Below, in pieces: positions 25,301-35,199 of a stretch of 64,000 bases of DNA. Positions within the stretch are counted from its first letter, which is position 1; the number at the start of each line of letters is the position of its first letter. The notes beneath the pieces are model-generated. The model saw nothing but the letters and a program-made list of their open reading frames with translations. It made no database searches and had not been told where the DNA came from. The stretch spans positions 124,001 to 188,000 of the forward strand of contig CAJFCJ010000036.1 in assembly GCA_904063045.1 (NCBI GenBank), written 5' to 3'. The position numbers and the translations under genes are program-made. This stretch comes from Dimorphilus gyrociliatus. Its lineage: Eukaryota; Annelida; Polychaeta; Dinophilidae.

Positions 25301-26251
25301 CCTCTGATCTATTCTTACAGTGACATAAAACTTTTAATGCAAGTTAAGGCAGAAAAAAAAGAGGAAGAACAGTTAAGTGATAATTCATTCTATTTTAGTG
25401 TAACTATTGTATTTAACCAAGTTTTCCATGTGTCAACAGAAGAAATATAATTAGCAATGCAGCATATCAGATTCGACAGCAAAGTAAGATTAACTGGTGT
25501 TTTTTATTTGTAATTTGTTTGAGAATAAATGGTTTTTAGTGATACATTTTGTTGAAAATTCAAAAAAGAATAGAATTTATTTGAAAGAATTGAGTGGAAA
25601 TTGTGAAAAATTGACATTACATAAAAAGTTTTTCGAAAATTTGCTATATTTAAAGATCATCAAGGACGTAATTGAAGCTTTAAAGTTTTGTCATGATCAT
25701 AAAATGAAGTATATAGATGGATTTACCATACATGACATTTACTATGATGTAAGGAAAATAACAATTTTTTCTACATTCTTTTATTATAAAGGCAACTTTT
25801 CTTACTGTTCTTGAGAATTTCATCTTGATTATAGTAATTGTTGTATTGTGATATATTTTAATTTAAATGGTTTGTAAAAATTTTTGAGTTTGTAAATATG
25901 TTGTAGGTGGTATTTCTGTGGTTTTGAACTGTGTAAAAGAGAGGTAGTTGTGGGTTTAGAGAAAAATCTCTAATTGATTGATTTCTTCAGTCGGGTAGAA
26001 CTAAATTTTAGGTTGTGTCAGAAGGTTTTAAAAAGAAAATATTTGATTTTCTTCAATCATTGTCTTCTTTTCGTAATTTGCTTTTATCAAACCTTTTCTT
26101 TCAGATTGATAAAAATGTCTTTTTCCTAACTTGGAGAAAATTGTCGATTATGGAAGAAGGTAGAGAAAATAAAGATATATTTTCATTTGGACTGCTAACA
26201 AGAACCATTCTGCAAAAGAAACAATTGTATAAAAATGTGTTAGAGTCTTGA
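19340..26251 (+). CDS. Mosaic receptor C: SRCR-like/CTLD/LDLa/LRR/7TM with kinase-like tail
   Basis: First exon 19340-19674 (signal peptide plus first SRCR-like half ending SCCN), then 19756-19820, 19892 to about 20125, about 20287-20510, 20731-20862 and about 20940-21235 (GRFQIV, WIDFDDIF, TICKSFDFKYEY: SRCR-like). CTLD about 21.3-22.3 kb (VCYSGF, NIDCSTGKARYYFCQ). Six LDLa modules 22.45-23.66 kb. LRRs 23.7-24.3 kb, hinge CCLTWK to about 24.4 kb. 7TM 24.41-25.33 kb in three exons, with FERF after TM3, CWFP in TM6 and NPLIY in TM7. A 68-bp intron then leads to RNIISNAAYQIRQQ, followed by kinase-like exons 25540-25748 (IHFVEN strand, IIKDVIEALKFCHDH helix E) and 26105-26251 (ENKDIFSFGLLTRTIL, helix F). 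HRD and DFG are absent. Much of the LDLa to TM7 block is nearly identical to receptor D. Expected at the plasma membrane; ligand and coupling unknown. Confidence 0.8.
23303..25420 (+). repeat. Near-identical paralogous tract, copy 1
   Basis: Matches 31903-34020 at a constant offset of 8600 bases with no indel. By eye there are about 20 single-base differences in 2.1 kb, nearly all transitions. The block includes two LDLa modules, LRRs, hinge, 7TM and the introns between them. Similarity falls sharply on both sides. Confidence 0.93.
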
Positions 26252-26383
26252 TGCATAATCATAAACATTGTATTTTTTTTTATTAAAAATAGTACAAGAA
26301 AACTTTTACTCAGTTTTTTTTGTTTGCAATGAACATAACACTCTTAAATAATATGGTTGACAACTTTTTCATAAAGTGTTCTG

Positions 26384-27917
26384 TATAAGATAACGGACAA
26401 AATAATCCGGACACTGTAAATTCTGATATTCAGATAAGACGGGTCGGGCGCGAATGCACCTGTTAGTAAATATTTCCAACCCTGAAAACACTTTAGAAAA
26501 GGGTTAGTTTGAAAATTTGATTGGATTTATTGTTAGAGGTACTTCAATTTAGGCTTAGGGAATATAAATAACACAAATATTACACTCAATTTTAGATATA
26601 TTGAGGTAGGCTTCAACCCTCGAAATAAGACGTGTTTAAGCAACACAATTTTTTCAATCAATTTACTTTTTAAAGTTAAGTTTCTTAATTATTTCCTATA
26701 TTAATTATATAAGATAATATTTGTTCTATTGTTTAATTATAGCATAGAGTAAAGATGTCAGGATTTCGTAATAAAGAAATTTACTAAGTGGGAAAGGTTA
26801 GGACAACAGCAAGAACTTTGGGAATGGCACCGTCAACAGTCAGAGATATTTAAACATATGAGCCACTAGAACAAGAGAGTAAGGCTCTTTACAGAAAGAG
26901 GCATAAACAGGATGAAAGACATTGTAAAGAAACTTAAAAGAAACGAGGAAAGGTGAAAGTAGCAAAGATATTAAAGGAATTAGAAGTAGATGTGAGCCTC
27001 AAAGCAATTCAGAATCAGCTGAAAAGACTAAATATGAAATATAAAAAAGGAAGAAAAAAAGCAAGAAAAAAAGTTGATTCCGTATCCGAGGATTGCAAAA
27101 GAAGAAAATATTGTGCACTTAGAAATATCAACATAATAATATTTAGACTTTAGATATTATAGAACTGTAGAAAGGCTTTTATTTCGTAGCAATTATAATG
27201 GTGAAAGTTTAGAAACACATTTATTTAGTAGAATTAGAGTCTAGAACTTTAAAAAGGCTTTTATTTCGTAGGAAACATATTCTTTGACCAAAACAGATGT
27301 TGCATTATGGAATTAACAATGGAACAAACAATATAGAAAAAATGCATGTCAAACTTCTTACATCTTATTCAAAACCAGATTCGGAAGAGGCAGGCTTATT
27401 TTTGCAGTGCCACATGTTAGCCAGAAGTGATGCAATAGTTTATCATGTCTTTGTTATATGTTCATTGTGAGACTGTTACATTTCAACTTCGTAATCTTTT
27501 GACCAAGTGAACCCAAGCTTTGGTAAATGTATAAAAGGAAATACATTTCCCCAGTTTGGCAGTTCAGTTCTTTAACCATGGATGAACTTGGAAGGTTCTA
27601 TTTGGACCAGTACTTTGGTAGATCGGTAAATGATTGGAAAGGACGAATACTTTTCAGAAGAAGCAGAAATTCCTACAATTATAATACAACAAAGTACACA
27701 TTTTATTGTCCTTAAAAGATCAGTGATAATCTATAATGGAGACTTCAGGGTCACAAAAAATATTGGTAGTGACTATATCTTCTAACAGAACAATGCAAAC
27801 TTCTCGGGAAGAGCCTGATCTCAGTCCTATTGAGAACATGTGGCCATCTGACTAAAAATTAGTCTATGATGGTACGCAATTTGCATCGTCCGGATATTTT
27901 TGTCCATTACTTTATAC
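26384..27917 (+). mobile_element. Decayed Tc1-type transposon
   Basis: Imperfect terminal inverted repeats of about 35-40 bp: the left (26384 onward, with GGACAAAATAATCCGGACAC) matches the reverse complement of the right end (about 27881-27917). Inside are broken pieces of a Tc1 transposase: the helix-turn-helix start near 26756, a segment with AKILKELEVDVSLKAIQNQL at 26953-27153, and DLSPIENMW-like sequence near 27815. All are scattered over several frames with stops. An internal partial duplication surrounds the repeated phrase GGCTTTTATTTCGTAG near 27174 and 27255. It separates receptors C and D. Confidence 0.85.
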
Positions 27918-28219
27918 TATTGCTTCAATTTCCACAAGCAGCATAAGATAATATAGAAAGTGTATATAGGCTTAAATTAAGAATTTAAACTCATTTTTTG
28001 ACATATCAATTAAAAGCAGCTAAAAATAGTAGAAACACAATGCTTTCGACATTTAAATCTCATTGTTTTTTTAAATACAACAATGAAATAAAAATTAAAT
28101 CTTGGGCATGATTTTACCCTTTTTTTATCATTTCGCCTAACATTTACATTATTTACACTAATTAATCTAAAAATTTGTATAAACATTTTAACAATTTCAA
28201 ACACAGTCCATTTTTAGAG

Positions 28220-31200
28220 ATGGACAAAAACAATGAAATATTTCTTCTTTTATCTGTTCATTTTATAGTAATGACAACAGCAAACAGAACATCCGAATAT
28301 GAATTATCTATACAAGATTCAAGCGATGGAAATGTGTATGTTGAAGGAATTTTAAAAGGAAAGATGTTGATAGAAGATGATTGGTTGATTGTGAAATATG
28401 AAATATTTACAACTCAACAGAATAATCTATTGTGTGAGAGAATGGGCTACGAGTCCATTCATTCAGTAGCCTTACCCTGTAAGTTGGACACTCTACAATC
28501 GGAAGCCATTCAACTATCACTAACAACCGAAAGTTGTTGTAATTTGTAAGTGAAATTCGATAAAATTTTAAATTGAATATAGACATTTATCTTGTTTTTT
28601 TTTCAAACAAGTTCAAAAATTGTTTATCATTCAGACAAAGCGTTTTGTATTAAATGCTTCAAGAAGCAGAGCCAATGTAAGAATATTCTATTATTTAAAT
28701 AGAGTTTGATGGAATTTTTAAATGAATTTGTAGTTATATTTGCTACTGGAAAATCATATAGACTAATTTTAAAGAGAAATAATACTTACTATAAACTCCG
28801 TGGTTATTCAACTCAATTCAATCATTTATGCAAAAAATCTCAATTTTTTCTACAAAAGTTTAAACAAAAAATAATAGTTTATGTTGAATACAAGATGGGC
28901 AAATTCAATGTCATATTGGATAAAATTCCTAGAGTTTACGTACATAAATCATGTAAATTTAGAGATTTAAAAGGTAAATATCTATTCATAAAATTTTTTG
29001 ATGAGATTACATTGTAATAGAGTTTAAATTTAAGATTCAATAAAATTTTTAATCAATATTTCAGATGTAAAATTTGAATATTTGGGAGAAAATAAATCCA
29101 GAACTTATTCATATTTAAATAAATATAAAAAATATACAAATTATTTTATAGTTTCAAAAACATTTGGAGTTTCTCCTCCAATTTTTTTTCAGCTGAAATC
29201 ACTAAAACGACTCTGTTTGCAATTGTGCTTTCACTTAAAATCTATTGCCGATCCATTCTCTTGTTTTGAAAAGCCATTTCAATACAAAGTACACGTCTTA
29301 TTCTGTATGCAAATTAGCACAAATATAAATTTATTAATCAGGAAACGACAGCAATTGCTTGTAAAGATGACATCTATATTAGAAGAAAACCTTCATTCGA
29401 AAATATTATTGACACTTGCTTTTATATTGAAGGAACACAGGAATCTGTTAGAGTTATTGAGCCACACTGTCAAAAACCAAGGAAATCGGGTAAGCATTGA
29501 GTTAAATTGATGAAAATTGAATAAATATACTCGAAAATGAACATTTTTGATATTGAAATTGGGTTTCAATACCATTTGTCCTATTCTACAATTCGAATAT
29601 ATAATTTTCTCTTTTTAGATGGCATTACCTATAGGTTTTTTCACAAGCCAAGCAACATATTGTTTACGCCAATAGCTAATCAATCATTTGATAGTTTTAC
29701 TGGCCGTTTTCAAATTATTTGGAAAAATGAATGGATTGATTTTGACCAGATTTTTGATCATGAACATAAAATTATTTGTCAAGAGTTTGGCTTTAAATAC
29801 GAATATTTTACAGGAAGGTTTATCACTAAAAGTTTGAAATTGAAGAAAAGTTATTTATTGTGTAATCGAAATATATCATCATTAAACCAATGTCAATACA
29901 GAGAATACAATAGTTTCGGGTAATTATTGATATTTATATATTTGGATTAATCAACTCATTTTTCAACATTTTTCAACAAAGATATGTAATTCGAAAAGGC
30001 CCAATACTAAAATGTTCAAATGAACTGATAACAGGTTGAATAATTGAATAATAAACGCTATCACGTGATGCAAAAACAGAATTTAAAAAATAGATACTCA
30101 GTGTAACGGAGAAAAGTCATTTTTAATTGATAACGTCTGCTACAAGTTAATAGTTGAAGATGAAGAGAAATCCCTATCAGAAATGGAGCTTAGATGTAAA
30201 AATGAAAATTTAACATTGGCAGATTTTCCAGGAAATGATTTCGAAACTCTACTTTTTTTTAAATCATATATTTCTTATATTTCGTCAAAAACAACAAAAT
30301 TAAAATTTCTATTTCAATTATTTTATAGTAAAAGAAAAATTTCAAAATGATAAAAATTATTTTGAATGTAAAACTATTTTTCATTTCAGAATTGGAAAGA
30401 AAAAAAACAAATAACAATGATATTACTGTAACACCTTCTAAAATACCATTTTCATTCTTTTCAAGGACTCAATTACCCCAAGAAATGGTAAACAATTGTT
30501 TCAAAAACTAAATAAATGCTACCAAATTTGACACAAATTCTTAACCCTAACTCTAACCCTAACCGTTATATTTATAATATTGATATATGTATATATTCTC
30601 AGTTTAAGGCATTTATCCCCAACCATCCAGATTTTGATGAAGGTGTAATGATGGACGTTAATAATATTATTAAAGGCTTTGAAAGTTCTAAAGGAGATTG
30701 TATTGAAAATCTCTATGTTTGTCTTAATATTCTCTAAGACTTTTTTCCATCACATCTTCTATTGTTCCTATAGGTAGTTGATATATCAGAAAATTTACAT
30801 CAGCCTATAAGAGGTATGTACTACTTTTAAATAAATATCTTCTACATAAACCAGCAGCGCCATCTATAAGTATATTTTTGAACTATTTGAATTCAGGAAT
30901 AGCTGCAAGAAATGTAGATTGCTCAATAGTAAGAAAAAACTATTACTTTTGCCAAAGAATCCTATGTTAGCCAATCAAATGATTTTCCGTAATTTATTTC
31001 TAAACAAAGTGACTTTGTTCATAATATTTTCAGATTCACTTAATCCTTCAATTTCGAATTTGAATAACAACACGCATATTCTCAAAAACGAGAACTTTTA
31101 CTTCTGTAAACAAACTGGTACATACATAAATATTCTATATGTTTGTGACAGACATCCCGACTGTCCCTCCTCTGAAGATGAACACGAAAATTGCCATTAC

Positions 31201-34200
31201 GGCATTGAACAAGTATTTAATTGTAAATTCTACAACTATACCATCCATTTCAATTTGCTATGCAACTATATAAAAGATTGTCCAGATGGTTCTGATGAGG
31301 AGTTTTGCGGTAAAAACAATAACAATCTTTTATACTCATCTCCTTCATTTATTCTACAAATTATTTGCCTGTAGAAAGATCGATCTGCAAAGAAACAGAA
31401 AGGTGAAAATGTTTACTTCACTCTATCTAAATCATAATATCTGCAAATACATTCATTTGAAGAACTTGCCAAAACAAACAATGTATTCCGAAAGAGCAAG
31501 TTTGTAACAACAAGAAAAATTGCTTTGATTCAACTGATGAATATTGTTTGAATGAAAATGCCATTGAGGACTATTTTAAACTTAGTAATAGCATATAACA
31601 GACTACAAAATTCAAATTCATTTCTATGTAAATTTTTCCCTCTTTTTTACTAGGATGTAGGCCTGGGATGCAAAAATCCTGCCTTACTGGCTGCATAAGA
31701 TATGAAAAAATGTGTAACTTTAGACAGGATTGTTCAAAAAGGGAAGATGAACAATATGAAATATGTTTTTTTGAATACAATATCTACCATTCACAATTAA
31801 AACACAATGAATGCGAGTTAAAATATGACTCATTGGGAATCCTGCTAACAGATCCACATTTTCCTTTTAAGGAGCTCTCTAACTGCAATAACTCTACTTG
31901 TGAACCAGGACAGTTCTTATGTACATTTTATAAATTTTGCATATCAATTGAACAAGTTTGCGATGGAATTAATCATTGCATTCATAATGAAGATGAAATG
32001 ATTTGTGGTAAGATCATAGATGACAACACAAAATATCTTTCTCATATCTTTCCCAGTATTAACAATATCTTTAAATTTATCGATTTCTATTACGACAAAT
32101 GTTTCATGGGGAGAATAAATTTTCATTAAACATGAATTTTTCTAGATGAAATCTACACAAAAGGATTCTTTAAATGCAGAAATGAAACAAAAGCAATTTT
32201 ACCCAGCAAAGTCTGTGATGGAATAGTAAACTGTTTCTATGGAAGTGATGAACTCTCCTGCAACCAAATCAACGTATCTAACTATTCTTTTTGCCAAACT
32301 ACTTTAGCAACAGAAATGTTTTGTCAAATGCAAATAAAAAACAAAAGAATTTCAGACAACCAAACTTTTCACATAGCAAATGTTCCACATATTAAAAAAC
32401 TTCAAATTTATGGATTGATGAATTTAAAAGTGAGTGAAAAACAGTTTCAGATTACTTCTTTGTCCATAGAAGACAATTTTCAAAGGAATATCTTTGTTCA
32501 TTTACAATTCTTTCCCAATTTGCTGGCTTTGACTTTAAAATCAAACAAACTAACATTTAGAAACGATTTCAGTAGAACATTACTTCTACTTCAATATCTC
32601 GATCTTTCCAGTAACAGATTTACAAACTTTTCCATCTTGGAGAAATTTCAAAGTCACGATTTGAGATATTTGGATTTTTCAAACAATCCACTTCAAAATT
32701 TCAATCATAACATGAAACATTTTCGGAAATTAAACATTTTGAAAATAACAAATTGTTATATTTCAAATATTCAACCAGTTTTCTTTAAATATTTCACCAA
32801 ACTGGAAAGATTATACTTGAATGGAACTGAATTTCCTTCAAAGCAAAGTATGACGATTGTTCGACAGCTGCATCGAATAAAGATGATCTTTAACGAATTC
32901 TACAAACTGTGCTGTTTAACCTGGAAATTGTTTGGCAATCACATCATTTGTAAACCGTCTACATCATTGTACAACACTTGTTCCAGTCTCCTCAGTAGTT
33001 TGCCTATTCGTCTCTTGTATTGGATCAATGGACTTTTTGGGTTAATTGGAAATGTGTTTTCAATATTTCTGCTGTTCAAGTCGAAGAGTCAATCGACTGC
33101 ATTTAGATTATCATTAATTTTAAGTGATAGCCTTACATCACTGTATGTTGTTACAATAGCCATTGCAGATGCCTACTTTAAAGATAAATATTTGGAAAAT
33201 GATGAAAGATGGCGAAATAGTGTGCTTTGTCAAATTATTGGAACAAGCATGTCATTTTCCCTACTCTTGTCTACCCTGAGTTTGTTTCTTTTGACATTTG
33301 AGCGGTTCCAAGCAATAGTTGTGCCTTTTTCTTCATTGAAAATTCAACATTATAAAAGAGTGACCATTCCAATTTCATTTCTATTGTCGAGTATTTTGGC
33401 AACACTTCCATTTGGTTTTTATAAAGTATAAGTAAAAAACAGACGTTCCTTTGACTGTAAAATGAAAATGAATGTTTCAGAATTTTCACAGAAAATCTCC
33501 AATTTGCTTTAATTTGCATATAACAAGTGAGAAAAGTGCAGGTTGGCTGTATTCATTTTTCGTTTTCGGTATTTTGCTGTTTGTGTTGAGCGCCACAATT
33601 AGCGTTCTTTATATGATAATTGTGAAAACTGTCAAAAAGTCTTTTGTAAGGTTTAATAAGAGTAAAAGGGATAAGGATAAATTGGATAAGGTCATGAAGA
33701 CTGTGTTTTTGATAATAATGACAAACTTGATATGTTGGTTTCCAATTTCACTTCTCGGTTTGTAGAATATTCATCATTGAAAATGCTAAAGCGTCACATT
33801 TTGAACAGGAATTTTGTCAGTCTTTGTCGAAATCCACATCAGTAGGAATATCTATTCAGTTATTGTTGCTGTGTTTCTGCCAATAAATGCTCTTCTCAAT
33901 CCTCTGATCTATTCTTACAGTGACATAAAACTTTTAATGCAAGTTAAGGCAGAAAAAAAAGAGGAAGAACAGTTAAGTGATAATTCATTCTATTTTAGTG
34001 TAACTATTGTATTTAACCAATTTTTTCCTATGTTATCAGAAGAAATATAATTAGCAATGCAGCATATCAGACTCGACTGCAAAGTAACGTTTTTGAAATA
34101 TCTTGTATTACTGATAAGTTCAATTAGTTATTGATGTGTTATTGAAAATTTTGCAGTGTTAAATTTTATCGAAGAATCAAGAGCCAATAAAATTTATCAA

Positions 34201-34561
34201 GACGAATTGACTGATTATTTTGAACCATTTCTCTTTAACATTGATTATTTTGAGAGAATGTACGATATGAAAGTTATTGCGGACATAATCTGTGGAATTC
34301 AATATTGTCATGAACATCAATTGTCATTTGGGAAAGAACTGACGTTGAATGACATATTTCATGATGTAAGAGTATTTATAAAGTCAAGTTTATAATATGA
34401 CTAATGCAAACGGCTTGTTTTTTTAGAGAAATAATGACGTAGTTTGTATAAAACCAAAAAATTTTGTCATATTAACCGTAGAAGTAGAAAAGAGGGATAT
34501 CTATTCATTTGGTAATATATTAAAGAAAATTTTACAAATGAAGCATATCCACAAATGTTGA
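28220..34561 (+). CDS. Mosaic receptor D: SRCR-like/CTLD/LDLa/LRR/7TM with kinase-like tail
   Basis: Start at the ATG at 28220, giving a signal peptide; the first exon ends SCCN plus two bases and is about 80% like receptor C. SRCR-like exons run to about 29.92 kb (WIDFDQIF, IICQEFGFKYEYF, NQCQ). CTLD 30.1-30.95 kb (VCYKLI, MELRCKNENLTLADF, NVDCSIVRKNYYFCQ). Six LDLa modules 31.03-32.27 kb, each with Cys pattern and DE/SDE site. LRRs 32.3-32.93 kb, hinge, 7TM 33.0-33.93 kb with FERF, CWFP and NPLIY. Tail exons 34157-34365 (LNFIEE strand, VIADIICGIQYCHEHQ helix E, TLNDIFHD) and 34427-34561 (VEKRDIYSFGNILKKIL helix F, stop soon after). No glycine-rich loop, VAIK lysine, HRD or DFG can be seen, and the tail stops where a kinase would continue with helices G-I. 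It is therefore a truncated pseudokinase-like domain, not an enzyme. All splice phases I checked agree. Confidence 0.82.
30541..30564. repeat. Short telomere-like repeat in an intron
   Basis: TTAACCCTAA followed by CTCTAACCCTAACC: about three units related to the animal telomere repeat (TTAGGG)n, inside the CTLD-coding region of receptor D, probably intronic. Too short to imply chromosome-end origin. Confidence 0.5.
31903..34020 (+). repeat. Near-identical paralogous tract, copy 2
   Basis: Partner of 23303-25420 (offset 8600, gap-free). The only amino-acid change I see in the 371-codon LRR/TM exon is Ile to Thr near its end. The neighbouring SRCR/CTLD and kinase-like exons are clearly divergent. 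Confidence 0.93.
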
Positions 34562-34679
34562 GTGTTTTATTATGTAAAATATGAATGGTTTACTGTTTAT
34601 CGAACTCATCCTTCTCCCTATTGTATTATCTCCAAATGAGAATATTTTTTTAATATATTTCGACTGTGTATAGATGAGC

Positions 34680-35199
34680 AACTGTCAAATTGACCGGTTG
34701 ATGAATAACCAATTTCGCAGCATGTCTTTGATAATCCGTCCACCATTCCCTTATTTCTTATAGATTGTACTTTGAACAACTTGATAAGAATTTAAAATTG
34801 GTTTCTCAGTCAGATGACAAAACTTCAAATGAATAAAATTTAAACTGTCCGATGGTTGAATTAATCCATCAAAAGTCAATAATAATCCATTTCCCATTTC
34901 TTTATTCAGAATACATTGACTTTTTTAACAAGTTGACCGCAAATTTTCTATTTTGAGACTGAAACTAGTCCAGATTTGCAATGGTAGAAATTGATATATT
35001 TAGGCTGTTTGTTAATTGAACAAGTCCATTGCAAAATCTTGGATATTCCAGTTTTTTAGAAGGAAAAGAAGCCCAGTGTATATTTTTTATCCTCGTCCCA
35101 AATTTAGGCCTCAACTGTAAACTAATCAGTTATTTATTACTCATTGTTTTTTATCATTGAGACATCATCGTTTTGGTTATTGAAACAACTGTGAAATGA
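34680..35199 (-). pseudogene. Decayed LRR repeats downstream of the RING-LRR gene
   Basis: On the minus strand, fragments of the same 57-residue LRR unit survive in broken frames: NKEMGNGLL with GLIQPS and SLNFIHLK near 34830-34915, NKGMVDGLSK near 34715-34760, and ICNGLVQ near 35010-35030. They lie just past the stop of the intact RING-LRR gene, so either that gene was once longer or a second copy decayed here. Confidence 0.6.

Noticed and set aside
34000-34050. Stop right after TM7 of receptors C and D (open frame ends SEEI)
   Set aside because: A conserved donor (CA followed by GTTAAGT) and acceptor (CAG before AAGAAATATAATT) remove the stop, and the phase then fits the next exon in both genes.
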